Source: Hymenobacter guriensis
GTDB lineage: Bacteria > Bacteroidota > Bacteroidia > Cytophagales > Hymenobacteraceae
NCBI RefSeq assembly: GCF_015773195.1
Contig: NZ_JADWYK010000004.1
Coordinates: 350,816 to 414,815 of the forward strand
Length of the DNA stretch: 64,000 bases
Direction: 5' to 3'
A program made the position numbers and the translations under genes. Shown in pieces: positions 9,033-16,708 of this stretch (position 1 is its first letter; each line of letters begins with the position of its first letter). A model generated the notes under the pieces. The model saw nothing but the letters and a program-made list of their open reading frames with translations. It had not been told where the DNA came from and searched no databases.

Positions 9033-9606
9033 ACTCACTGGCCAAACGAATAATTTCTATTCTTCGGAGTAAGATATTTTCGCCGGGCTGACGCTTGCCG
9101 ACACTTCGAAAACTGACGTTCGGGAATACGATGCTTGTCATCCAATTTTCGCCATCATCAGAGGATTGCTCAAGTTTGGGCGTAGTGTTGTCTTTTTTAT
9201 CGAAATCAATAGGCCCATAGCTAGCAATTACGTCGGCAAACGTGTGGTGGCCGGGCATAATACCCTGAGATGACTGAACAGTACATCTAGAATTGAAGTC
9301 AATTCCTCCTAACCATTCTTGTCTGGAATTACTCCGGATGTAAAATGTAACTCCCTGTTTACGGTAATAGACCTTTTGTCCGATTACTCGCCTGATAGTA
9401 ACACACCTCCCATCCCGCAGCTTGCCCGTACTTTCCCCTGTTATTTTTTCAGCTTTATAGTCGCTGCCCATTACCCGCTTAATGTCCTCGAATGTTGACT
9501 TGCCTACCTGCAAGCCCCGATACAGCGAGTCCCCCTGGAGCACCGTTTGGCCATGAGCCGTTGCTCCGGAAACCCACAGAAGAACGGTAAGTATTATCCA
9601 CTTCAT
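9031..9606 (-). CDS. Exported hypothetical protein
   Basis: 191 residues from the ATG at 9604-9606. A signal peptide (MKWIILTVLLWVSGATAHGQ) is followed by a soluble domain with GLQVGKSTFEDIKRVMG near its start and a 'HHTFADVIASYGPIDFD' segment, a repeated pattern like that of small exported proteins whose repeats begin 'G.s..dv...lG'. I do not recognise the family. An upstream in-frame ATG would add 28 poorly hydrophobic residues before the signal peptide and is unlikely. Composition is less GC-rich than the neighbours. Confidence 0.6.
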   Translation of the reverse strand: MKWIILTVLLWVSGATAHGQTVLQGDSLYRGLQVGKSTFEDIKRVMGSDYKAEKITGESTGKLRDGRCVTIRRVIGQKVYYRKQGVTFYIRSNSRQEWLGGIDFNSRCTVQSSQGIMPGHHTFADVIASYGPIDFDKKDNTTPKLEQSSDDGENWMTSIVFPNVSFRSVGKRQPGENILLRRIEIIRLASE

Positions 9607-9709
9607 TGGATTATCGAACAAAGATTCATCGGTAGTTTTGGGGCCTGTTACCGGCTGACAAGATACAGCCTGCGTCGCATAAGCCGCCAACCGGCCCCAC
9701 TACTACCGC

Positions 9710-10444
9710 ATGTTCGTTTTCTTTCTCCGCAAGCTGCCACTGCTAATCCTGCTTCTGGCCGCCACTCCCGCTCTCGCCCAGCGGCCCGATACCACTATCA
9801 TCCGCTACAGCGGGCAACTCACGGGGCAGTACACGTCGGGCGGGGTGAACCGGGCCCTGTTTTCCACCGTGCACAACGTGACGCTGCTGCGCGGCATGCA
9901 CTTTGGCGCGCCCGTGATGGGCAGCTTTGCCTACGGCAAGCAGGACCGGCGGCTGAAGGAGCGGGAATTTCTGCTCAACGCCACGCCTTACTACTGGAAA
10001 GGCCACTTCCGCTTCTACGGTATCGGGGGATACGAGCGCAGCAACCTGCGCGGCATCGACAACCGTACGCAGCTGGGCGCCGGGCCAGGTTGGGCGTTTT
10101 ACCAGGATTCGCTGGGGCGGGAGGTGGCCCTGAGCAACCTCATCATACGGGAAGCCACGTATTTTCAGGATAATTCAAGCCGAAAAGTCACGCGCAGCTC
10201 GGCCCGCCTGAAGGTGGTGTACAGCTACCGTGTCTTCAGCCTCACGGCCAACACGTTTTACCTGCCCAACCTCCAGAATTTCGACGACTACCGCTTCAGC
10301 CAGCTCACCACGCTGGCCCTGCGCTTCACCTCGCGGCTGGCCATTACGGGCACTTACGCCTACACCTTCGAAAGCCGCGTGCTGGAAGGCAAGCCCAACG
10401 ACAACACCAACGTAACCGTAGGCGTGGCCTACAGCACGAAGTAG
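9710..10444 (+). CDS. DUF481-type outer-membrane beta-barrel protein
   Basis: 244 residues with a signal peptide (LPLLILLLAATPALAQ). The mature protein is a string of alternating polar and aromatic residues ending in 'NDNTNVTVGVAYSTK', as in beta-barrel outer-membrane proteins. The order 'SGQLTGQYTSGGVNRALFSTVHNV', 'RFYGIGGYERSNLRGI' and 'RLKVVYSYRVFSLTANTFYLPNL' fits the DUF481 (salt-induced outer membrane protein) family. Function is unknown. It is divergent from the hypothetical gene at 9031-9606 across about 100 bases. Confidence 0.7.
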   Translation: MFVFFLRKLPLLILLLAATPALAQRPDTTIIRYSGQLTGQYTSGGVNRALFSTVHNVTLLRGMHFGAPVMGSFAYGKQDRRLKEREFLLNATPYYWKGHFRFYGIGGYERSNLRGIDNRTQLGAGPGWAFYQDSLGREVALSNLIIREATYFQDNSSRKVTRSSARLKVVYSYRVFSLTANTFYLPNLQNFDDYRFSQLTTLALRFTSRLAITGTYAYTFESRVLEGKPNDNTNVTVGVAYSTK

Positions 10445-10487
10445 CCGCGCACGGACACTCAAAACGCCTCAATTCATCAGCTGTCAT

Positions 10488-10642
10488 GTCATTGCGAGCG
10501 GCGCGAAGCAATCCGTCCTGAGTAACGCCCAACGCCTCAAAATGTAAAAAGCCCTTTCCCGTTGCAACGGGAAAGGGCTTTTTACTTATTCGGGTTCAGT
10601 ACATTTTATAGGACGGATTTACTTCGCGTCGCTCGCAATGAC
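10488..10642. repeat. Inverted-repeat element, GTCATTGCGAGC type, with a nested terminator
   Basis: Outer arms read GTCATTGCGAGC...GCGAAGCAATCCGTCCT (10488-10519) and AGGACGGATTTACTTCGCG...GCTCGCAATGAC (10610-10642). The arms match the element at 4022-4200. The centre holds a separate 20-bp perfect hairpin (10544-10585). The element lies exactly between two convergent genes. Confidence 0.85.
10544..10585. terminator. Bidirectional terminator nested in the repeat
   Basis: Perfect 20-base arms (10544-10563 and 10566-10585) are separated by GC. The stem begins GTAAAAAGCCC and ends GGGCTTTTTAC, giving a T-run on both strands. It serves the convergent DUF481 and zinc-ribbon genes. Confidence 0.92.
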
Positions 10643-10653
10643 CTGTTGGTGTG

Positions 10654-11304
10654 CTACTGCTTTGCCCCGCACTCGGCGCAGAACCGCTGCTCGGCTTTGA
10701 CGGCAGCCCCACAGTCACCGCAGAACTTGGCTTTGGTAGCGGCCGCCGCGTTGGTGGTGCCGCACTCGGGGCAGAACTTCTGGCCGGGGGCGAGCTTGGC
10801 GCTGCACTTGGGGCACTGGGTGAGCGAGGCGCGGCCCAGGAAATCCAGATCCTTGGTATAGTCCTGCTCCCGTGTTTTGGTGTGAATCTGCTCCCGGGCC
10901 GCTTGCCGCTGCTGGGCGGTTAGTTCCTCGTGCTCGTCGGGGGCACAATCTTCGCAGAGGCCAGCCGAGTGGTTCCAGCACACATCGGGGCACACCCAGT
11001 GGCCGCAGCGGGTGCACTGCTTGAAGTACGTTTTTCCTTCCTGCACGGCGGTGTCCAGGGCGTCGTCGTGCGCCTTGCCACCAATGGCGCGCTGCACGTG
11101 GTAGGCCGCGTTGCCGGCATCGGAGAAGTGGCCGCCGAACAGGCTGCCAGCCGCCCGCAGCAACTCCCCGGCTATGCCCACCTTGTTGGGCAGAAACCGC
11201 GACATATGGCCATTGCGGCACTTGTCGCAGTAAAATTTAAACTGGAAGCCCTTGTCGGTGCTGAGGTCGTCGTGGTTGGCGACGAACTGAATCATGTTGC
11301 TCAT
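10654..11304 (-). CDS. Multi-zinc-ribbon protein
   Basis: 216 residues rich in CxxC pairs: CDKC near residue 27; CTRC, CPDVC and CEDC in the middle; then CPKC...CPEC and CGDC...CAEC at the end. These make a double zinc-ribbon tail with the usual 'G-x-K-F-C-x-x-C-G' pattern, after a more complex central Cys/His cluster. There is no signal peptide or membrane segment, so it is probably cytoplasmic and acts through nucleic acid or protein binding. The MIQFV start at 11304 is preceded by an AT-containing intergenic region. Confidence 0.8.
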   Translation of the reverse strand: MSNMIQFVANHDDLSTDKGFQFKFYCDKCRNGHMSRFLPNKVGIAGELLRAAGSLFGGHFSDAGNAAYHVQRAIGGKAHDDALDTAVQEGKTYFKQCTRCGHWVCPDVCWNHSAGLCEDCAPDEHEELTAQQRQAAREQIHTKTREQDYTKDLDFLGRASLTQCPKCSAKLAPGQKFCPECGTTNAAAATKAKFCGDCGAAVKAEQRFCAECGAKQ

Positions 11305-11379
11305 AGCAGTGGGTAGAAGTAATCGGCGGGGCGAAAATACGGATTACCTTCGGCCAGTTCTATTCCTGAGCACACTAGT

Positions 11380-12004
11380 TTACTCTGGCTGAGTTTGCTC
11401 CTTTAAACGCTGCAGCGCATCAAATACAGCACCTTCCAGCACTAGCATATATAGCTGGCCTGCCATCTTATACTGAACATTATTACTGTGCCGCAAAAGC
11501 TGCTGCCTTCCCACAACGCTATGGAGGATATTACCTTCAGCGTCTAGCAACTCTAGCTGGACACTCGCCATCAGGCTGATGCTCTCCGCTGCCGGAGCGT
11601 TAGTCACCATTCTATTTGAGACGGCAAAAAACTGATAGCTCTCACGTATCCGGCAGCGTACTGTAACTGCGGGCACTGAGTCGTTGCCTTGAAAGCCATT
11701 GCGCAACAGCGTTTGAATACGCGCCTGTTGCTGTGGTATCAGCGTAGGGCATACTCTATGCCTGTTGGCCGGATACCGATACTAAAGGAAGTTTCAGCGG
11801 TTGATCCGATGCTAAAACGCGGGAATCCTCCACTATTATCTCGGTTGCCTGATACCAATGAATTCCCGCTGGCGTTTCTACAACCAGTTCCTGTTCCATC
11901 GTGGGTATACTGTTGAGGGAAGCACGTTGGGCCACGACGGGGAAACCTATTAGAACTAGGCAGCAAACACTCAGATAGCGAAAGCAGGGTTTAAGTAAGC
12001 TCAT
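11380..12004 (-). pseudogene. Exported small protein gene split by a +1 frameshift
   Basis: The 5' part (12004 down to 11756, 82 codons) has a clear signal peptide (YLSVCCLVLIGFPVVAQ) and then stops just after VSVSGQQA. The next frame is open right there and continues down to 11380 with protein-like sequence: PTLIPQQQARIQTLLRNGF, then SISLMASVQLELLDAEGNIL and AGQLYMLVLEGAVFDALQRL. The downstream frame has no ATG or GTG near the junction, only a TTG at 11704-11706. I read it as one gene of about 190 codons broken near 11757. Separate genes, programmed frameshifting or a sequencing error remain possible. Confidence 0.5.
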
Positions 12005-12165
12005 CAGGATAACTTCTCAGCGTATTGTTTAGGGATGAATAATATAGGGTGCAAGTTGGCGCATGACTAGTAACATCTGAGCAGCCTTAATAAAAATTAG
12101 GGGCTTAGATTAAACCCGCACCCACCCAGCACCTCTAATCCCGCGCACTCCCTCCGCCTCTACCC

Positions 12166-12173
12166 TACCTTCG
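12166..12173 (+). promoter_or_regulatory. Putative -7 box of the ECF sigma gene
   Basis: TACCTTCG lies five bases before the TTG start of the sigma factor gene. If used, the transcript would be practically leaderless. Confidence 0.4.
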
Positions 12174-12178
12174 CCTGC

Positions 12179-12730
12179 TTGGAAGACCAGGAAATTCTCA
12201 GCAAGTTTCGTGACCCGGCCTCCCGCAACGTGGCCTTCAACCAGCTGGTGCGCAAGTACCAAAGCAAGGTGTACTGGCACGTGCGCAAGATGGTGGTCGA
12301 CCACGACGATGCCGACGACCTGGTGCAGGATACCTTTGTGAAGGTGTGGAACCACCTGGAAAGCTTCCGCCAGGATGCCTCGCTCTACACCTGGATTTAC
12401 CGCATTGCCACCAACGAGTGCCTGAGTTTTCTGCAAAGCAAGCGGCGGCGGTTCTTCCTGCCCCTTAACGACGTAGGCGCCGAGCTGGCGCAAAAGCTGG
12501 AAGCCGACGAGCAGCTGGCCGGCGACGAAGTAGAGCTGAAGCTGCAGAAAGCCATCCTGCGCCTGCCCGACAAGCAGCGCCTGGTGTTCAACCTGCGCTA
12601 CTACGACGAAATGCCCTACGAGCAGATGGCCGAAGTCACGGGCACGTCCGTAGGCGCGCTGAAGGCCTCTTACCACCATGCCGTCAAAAAGGTAGAGCAG
12701 TACGTTACTGAACATTCCCTTAACAATTAA
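12179..12730 (+). CDS. ECF-type RNA polymerase sigma factor
   Basis: 183 residues. Region 2 is seen in 'FNQLVRKYQSKVYWHVRKMVVDHDDADDLVQDTFVKVW', which contains the core-binding DDLVQDTF motif; region 4 is 'LPDKQRLVFNLRYYDEMPYEQMAEVTGTSVGALKASYHHA', a helix-turn-helix for the -35 element. The start is a TTG at 12179; MEDQEILSKFRDP is the usual opening, and no ATG lies upstream in frame. It heads a three-gene run with a one-span membrane protein and a Spy-like periplasmic protein, which suggests an envelope-signal regulon. Confidence 0.9.
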   Translation: MEDQEILSKFRDPASRNVAFNQLVRKYQSKVYWHVRKMVVDHDDADDLVQDTFVKVWNHLESFRQDASLYTWIYRIATNECLSFLQSKRRRFFLPLNDVGAELAQKLEADEQLAGDEVELKLQKAILRLPDKQRLVFNLRYYDEMPYEQMAEVTGTSVGALKASYHHAVKKVEQYVTEHSLNN

Positions 12731-12761
12731 ACCCGACGCCCCCGGCCGCCTCTAACCGCCT

Positions 12762-13199
12762 ATGAATACTCCTTTCCGTCTGGATGAACACCGGCGCCGG
12801 CCGCACCCGCCGCTGGCCGCGCCCCCGGACCGCTATTTTGAGCAGCTGCCCGCCCGCGTGATGCAGCGCGTGCAGCCCAGCGCCGCACCGGCCTGGGGCT
12901 GGCTCACGGCGTTGTCGGCGCCGCTGCGCACGGCGCTGGCCTCGACGCTAGTATTGGGGGGCTTTGCGGCCTCGTTTTTCCTGAGCCCGACGCCGGATGT
13001 GGCGGCAATTTCGCTGGCTCAGGTCCCGCAGGATGAGCTGGTGCAGTACCTGCTGGCGTCCGACCAGCGCGTGACCCTGGCCGACCTGGCGGAGCTGCCC
13101 GACGCCGTTGCCCTCGGCAACGACCCGTATCCGCAGCCTACGCCCGATGAGCTGCAACGCGAGTTGGACGCGCTGCCCGCCGACGAAGTGTACTTCTAA
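12762..13199 (+). CDS. Single-span membrane protein, possible anti-sigma factor
   Basis: 145 residues. A cytoplasmic N-terminus (FRLDEHRRRPHPPL...DRYFEQLPARVMQRV) is followed by one membrane segment (about residues 55-75, ALASTLVLGGFAASFFL) and a short acidic periplasmic tail. That layout, and its place 31 bases after the ECF sigma gene, is what an anti-sigma regulator would show. The DRYFEQLPARVMQRV stretch is common in Bacteroidota proteins beside sigma genes. There is no recognisable zinc-binding anti-sigma motif, so the role is an inference. Confidence 0.6.
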   Translation: MNTPFRLDEHRRRPHPPLAAPPDRYFEQLPARVMQRVQPSAAPAWGWLTALSAPLRTALASTLVLGGFAASFFLSPTPDVAAISLAQVPQDELVQYLLASDQRVTLADLAELPDAVALGNDPYPQPTPDELQRELDALPADEVYF

Positions 13200-13222
13200 C
13201 CTGCCTTTTGCCTTCCGTTGCC

Positions 13223-13687
13223 ATGAAATCCTTTCCGCACTATCTCACCCTGGCTTTGCTGCTGTTGCTGCTTCCTTTGGCCTCGCAGGCCCAGGGCGGC
13301 CGCCGGGGAGAACGGCTCAACCAGCTTGAAAGCGCCAAAATTGCTTTCCTAACTGATAAGCTGGCCCTCACCCCGGAGCAGGCCCAGCGCTTCTGGCCGG
13401 TCTACAACGAGTACAGCGACAAGCGCCGCGACCTGAACCGCCGCCTGCGCCAGCTCCGCACCGACAACCCCGAAAGTCTCACCGACCAGCAGCTGCGCGA
13501 CAACCTGCGCCAGGCCCTGGCCCTACGCCAGCAGGAAGTAGATCTGGAAAAAGACTACTTCGAGCGGTTCCAGAAAGTCATCAGCATCCGTCAGACGGCC
13601 AGCCTGTTTGTAGCTGAGCGCCAGTTTACCAAGCAGGTGCTGCAGCGCGTAGCCGACCGGCGCAGCAGCCGCGTGGGCGGCGAATAA
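13223..13687 (+). CDS. Spy/CpxP-like periplasmic protein
   Basis: 154 residues with a signal peptide (YLTLALLLLLLPLASQAQ), then an almost wholly helical, charged sequence: KIAFLTDKLALTPEQAQRFWPVYNEYSDKRRDL and 'LRQALALRQQEVDLEKDYFERFQKVIS'. The L-T-x-E-Q-A-x-x-F-W-P-x-Y-N-E pattern is the Bacteroidota version of the Spy/CpxP (LTxxQ) fold, which binds unfolded proteins or senses metals. I start it at 13223 because MKSFPHY opens the signal peptide. As third gene after sigma and the membrane protein, it could be the periplasmic sensor of the set. Confidence 0.75.
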   Translation: MKSFPHYLTLALLLLLLPLASQAQGGRRGERLNQLESAKIAFLTDKLALTPEQAQRFWPVYNEYSDKRRDLNRRLRQLRTDNPESLTDQQLRDNLRQALALRQQEVDLEKDYFERFQKVISIRQTASLFVAERQFTKQVLQRVADRRSSRVGGE

Positions 13688-13754
13688 GGAAGAATAACCG
13701 GGGAAAAGAGCCAAGTGACGTATTATGCGCCGCTTCGCTCATTCTCTGCTGGTG

Positions 13755-13762
13755 TACCTTTG
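13755..13762 (+). promoter_or_regulatory. Putative -7 box of the aminotransferase gene
   Basis: TACCTTTG matches the Bacteroidota -7 consensus and lies 23 bases before the ATG at 13786. Confidence 0.45.
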
Positions 13763-13785
13763 CGGGCTGACGCTGTTACTAACTT

Positions 13786-14985
13786 ATGCTTACGCCCCGC
13801 CAGCTGTTCCTGCGCCACCAGGCCCAAACCTCCGACTTCCCATTGCTGCTTGAAATTGAGCGGGCCGAAGGCGTGTACATGTACGGGCCCGATGGACGCC
13901 GCTACCTCGATTTGATTTCGGGTATTGGCGTCAGCAACGTGGGGCACCGGCATCCGCGCGTTATCGAAGCCATTCAGCGGCAGCTCGATAAGTACCTGCA
14001 CCTGATGGTGTACGGGGAGCTGGTGCAGGCCCCACCGGCCGAACTGGCCCACGCCCTGCACCAAACCCTCCCGCCCCGCCTCGACTCCGTGTACTTCACC
14101 AATTCCGGCACCGAGGCCGTGGAAGGTGCCCTCAAGCTGGCCAAGCGCCACACCGGCCGCACCGGGCTGGTGAGCTGCCACCGCGCCTACCACGGGTCCA
14201 CCCAGGGCGCGCTTTCCGTCACGGGCTCCGAGGATTTCAAGCGCAGCTACCGCCCCCTGCTGCCCGACGTGCAGCACATCGAGTTCAACTACCTAGATGA
14301 TCTGCGACTGATTACTGAGCACACCGCCGCCGTGATTGTGGAAACGGTGCAGGGCGAAGCGGGCGTGCGGGTACCGGAAACCGGCTACCTAGCGGCGCTA
14401 CGGCAGCGCTGCACAGAGGTAGGCGCCCTGCTGATTCTGGACGAAATTCAGTGCGGATTCGGGCGCACAGGCACCTTCTGGGCTTTCGAGCAGTTCGGCA
14501 TCGAGCCCGACATGCTGCTCACGGCCAAAGGCATGGGCGGCGGCATGCCCATCGGGGCGTTTATCGCGCCTCAGGAAATTATGGCAGGCTTTAAGTCGGA
14601 CCCGATTCTGGGGCACCTGACTACGTTTGGCGGGCACCCGGTATCCTGCGCGGCGGCGCTGGCTACGCTGCGAGTTATTCAGGAAGAAAAGCTGCTGGCA
14701 GGCGTAACGGAAAAAGCCGCTCGGTTTCGGCGGCTTTTGCGGCACCCGGCCATTCGGGCGGTGCGCGGGTGCGGGCTGCTGATGGCCGTGGAGTTCGAGT
14801 CTTTCGCGGTGCTGAAGCCCATCATCGACCGGGCACTAACCCACGAAGGCATCCTCACCGACTGGTTCCTGTTCTGCGACAATTCCCTGCGCCTTGCCCC
14901 GCCCCTCACCATCACCCACGAGGAAATAGACGAGGCCTGCACCGCGCTGCTGCGCGCCGTAGCATTTGTCACGGACCGGGTGTAG
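13786..14985 (+). CDS. Class III pyridoxal-phosphate aminotransferase
   Basis: 399 residues of the acetylornithine/ornithine/GABA aminotransferase fold. Seen are the small-domain opening 'GVYMYGPDGRRYLDLISGIGVSNVGH', the PLP phosphate site TNSGTEAVEGALKLAK, the cofactor Asp in LLILDEIQCGFGRTG, and the Schiff-base Lys in LLTAKGMGGGMPIGAF. These enzymes transfer an omega-amino group to 2-oxoglutarate. Substrate preference cannot be decided; there are no arginine-pathway genes nearby. It is convergent with the TerB gene with an 8-base gap. Confidence 0.88.
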   Translation: MLTPRQLFLRHQAQTSDFPLLLEIERAEGVYMYGPDGRRYLDLISGIGVSNVGHRHPRVIEAIQRQLDKYLHLMVYGELVQAPPAELAHALHQTLPPRLDSVYFTNSGTEAVEGALKLAKRHTGRTGLVSCHRAYHGSTQGALSVTGSEDFKRSYRPLLPDVQHIEFNYLDDLRLITEHTAAVIVETVQGEAGVRVPETGYLAALRQRCTEVGALLILDEIQCGFGRTGTFWAFEQFGIEPDMLLTAKGMGGGMPIGAFIAPQEIMAGFKSDPILGHLTTFGGHPVSCAAALATLRVIQEEKLLAGVTEKAARFRRLLRHPAIRAVRGCGLLMAVEFESFAVLKPIIDRALTHEGILTDWFLFCDNSLRLAPPLTITHEEIDEACTALLRAVAFVTDRV

Positions 14986-14993
14986 CGGGTGGC

Positions 14994-15443
14994 TTAGTGA
15001 GGGCCCAGGCCTTCGTTGTAGTTCAGAAAGCTCTGCGACTCTTCCTTAATTTTTTCGCGGGGCAGGCCATCCTTCACGCCCAGGGAGATTTTGCGCACCA
15101 GCACGCCCACAATGGCTTTGCGGAAGCCCAGCTTCTCGGCCATATCAATGCAGAAGTCCATTTCGTTGTCGTCTACCACGCCGTCGGCCAGCATCATGTC
15201 CACCAGGTCAAAGATCTGGTCGAACCGCTCGGAGTCGTTATCGGGCACGAGCATTGTGCGGTCGTGGGCGCTGGCTACGAGGGTGCGCACGTCGTCGGCG
15301 CGCACACCGTTCTTCTTGCCCACTGCTACAATGAAATTCATTTCGCGCTCGTCGATGTGACCATCGGCTTTAGCCAGCGCGGCCAGGTTAGCCAGGTGGC
15401 TTTTGACTTTTTTCGTCTGTTCGCTTTCGAAAAAACCAAACAT
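14994..15443 (-). CDS. TerB-like (tellurite resistance B) domain protein
   Basis: 149 residues forming one helical TerB domain. The acidic metal-binding-like loops 'AKADGHIDEREMNFI' and 'MLADGVVDDNEMDFCID' are the family hallmark. TerB proteins are cytoplasmic and associate with membrane stress complexes in ter operons, but no other ter genes are present, so tellurite resistance should not be assumed. The start at 15443 (MFGFFESEQ) follows a 215-base gap shared with divergent pfkA. Confidence 0.8.
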   Translation of the reverse strand: MFGFFESEQTKKVKSHLANLAALAKADGHIDEREMNFIVAVGKKNGVRADDVRTLVASAHDRTMLVPDNDSERFDQIFDLVDMMLADGVVDDNEMDFCIDMAEKLGFRKAIVGVLVRKISLGVKDGLPREKIKEESQSFLNYNEGLGPH

Positions 15444-15607
15444 AGCAGTGGGAGTGCTTAAAACGGTGAAAATGAGAAAGAGAAAATGGCAGCGCGTGCC
15501 CTAGGACGGAAGGTGGAATATAGTAGTTCGGCCTTAAGGTAGCAATACGGAATTGCCGAAAAAACAGCCAACTCCACAATTTACAAGTTGATTTTAACGT
15601 ACTTCGC

Positions 15608-15615
15608 AACATTTG
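15608..15615 (+). promoter_or_regulatory. Putative pfkA -7 box
   Basis: AACATTTG resembles TAnnTTTG with one mismatch, and a TTG lies about 17 bases upstream of it at around 15588. The ATG of pfkA follows 46 bases downstream. Confidence 0.35.
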
Positions 15616-15661
15616 CGTGGGCTGCCGTGGCCGCCTGCATAGTACTTGGAACCAGACTTAC

Positions 15662-16633
15662 ATGAAACGAATAGGAGTTTTTACCAGCGGCGGCGACTCG
15701 CCGGGCATGAACGCCTGCATCCGCGCCGTGGTTCGCACGGCCGTGTATCACGGAATTGAAGTGTACGGCATCATGCGCGGCTACAGCGGCATGATCAAGG
15801 GCGAGTTTGTGCGCCTCGACTCGGCCTCCGTATCCAACACCATCCAGAAGGGCGGCACCATCCTGAAATCGGCCCGCTCGCAGAAGTTCCAAACCAAGGA
15901 AGGCCGCCAGCAGGCGTTCGATCAGCTCGTGAACAACGGTATCGAAGGCCTGGTGGCCATTGGCGGCAACGGTACCTTCACCGGCGCTACCCTGTTTGAG
16001 GAAGAGTTCGGCATCCCAACGGTAGGTGCCCCCGGCACCATCGACAACGACCTGTACGGCACCGACTATACCATTGGCTACGATACGGCGGTGAACACGG
16101 CCCTGGAGGCCATCGACAAAATCCGCGACACGGCCGACTCGCACGACCGGTGCTTTTTCGTGGAAGTAATGGGCCGCGACTCCGGCTACATTGCCATTCC
16201 GTGCGCTATTGGCGGCGGGGCTGAAATCGTGATGGTGCCCGAAACCAAGCTTTCTACGGAGGCCGTCATCGACAGCCTGCGTTCCAGCTGGGACCGGTCC
16301 AAAACGTCGTTTATCGTTATCGTGGCCGAGGGCGACGAGGAAGGCAACGCCCACGCTGTGGCCAAGCAGGTAAAGGAGGCTATTCCGCAGCTTGATACCC
16401 GCGTTACCATCATCGGGCACATTCAGCGCGGGGGCGCCCCTTCCGCTGCCGACCGGATGCTGGCCTCGCAGATCGGCATTGCGGCCGTGGAAGGCCTCAT
16501 GAACGGTATGCGCAACGTAATGGCCGGCATCGTAGACCGCAAGCTGGTGTACACGCCCTTCAAAGACACTATCTATAAGAAGAAGCTCATCAACCAGAGC
16601 TTTATGCGCATGGTGGACATCCTGAGCGTGTAG
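15662..16633 (+). CDS. pfkA: ATP-dependent 6-phosphofructokinase
   Basis: 323 residues, the size of bacterial PfkA, which phosphorylates fructose 6-phosphate in glycolysis. Marks are IGVFTSGGDSPGMNA for ATP binding, the catalytic GTIDNDLYGTDYTIGYDTA (Asp128), and VEVMGRDSGYIA and IIGHIQRGGAPSA for substrate binding. Gly104 agrees with ATP rather than pyrophosphate use. Position 103 is Asn (AIGGNGTFTG), where PfkA normally has the Mg-binding Asp. The ATG at 15662 (MKRIGVF) is the natural start; an upstream ATG at 15617 would overlap the promoter. Confidence 0.93.
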   Translation: MKRIGVFTSGGDSPGMNACIRAVVRTAVYHGIEVYGIMRGYSGMIKGEFVRLDSASVSNTIQKGGTILKSARSQKFQTKEGRQQAFDQLVNNGIEGLVAIGGNGTFTGATLFEEEFGIPTVGAPGTIDNDLYGTDYTIGYDTAVNTALEAIDKIRDTADSHDRCFFVEVMGRDSGYIAIPCAIGGGAEIVMVPETKLSTEAVIDSLRSSWDRSKTSFIVIVAEGDEEGNAHAVAKQVKEAIPQLDTRVTIIGHIQRGGAPSAADRMLASQIGIAAVEGLMNGMRNVMAGIVDRKLVYTPFKDTIYKKKLINQSFMRMVDILSV

Positions 16634-16652
16634 CAGTGGTGAGATGATGGAG

Positions 16653-16708
16653 TGGTGAGTTGATGTTCTGACGGCGCAAGTGCTGCAACTTAGAACATCA
16701 ACTCACCA
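16653..16708. terminator. Bidirectional hairpin between pfkA and miaA
   Basis: A 17-base arm (16653-16669) is fully complementary to 16692-16708, with a 22-base loop. It lies between convergent pfkA and miaA and overlaps the miaA stop codon. Sixteen bases of the left arm region (16655-16670) recur exactly at 4005-4020 before another repeat, so this may also be part of a dispersed element. There is no obvious T-run. Confidence 0.6.

Noticed and set aside
14994..15443. Tellurite resistance operon suggested by the TerB domain
   Set aside because: Only the TerB-like gene is present; no terZ, terD, terC or other partners lie nearby.
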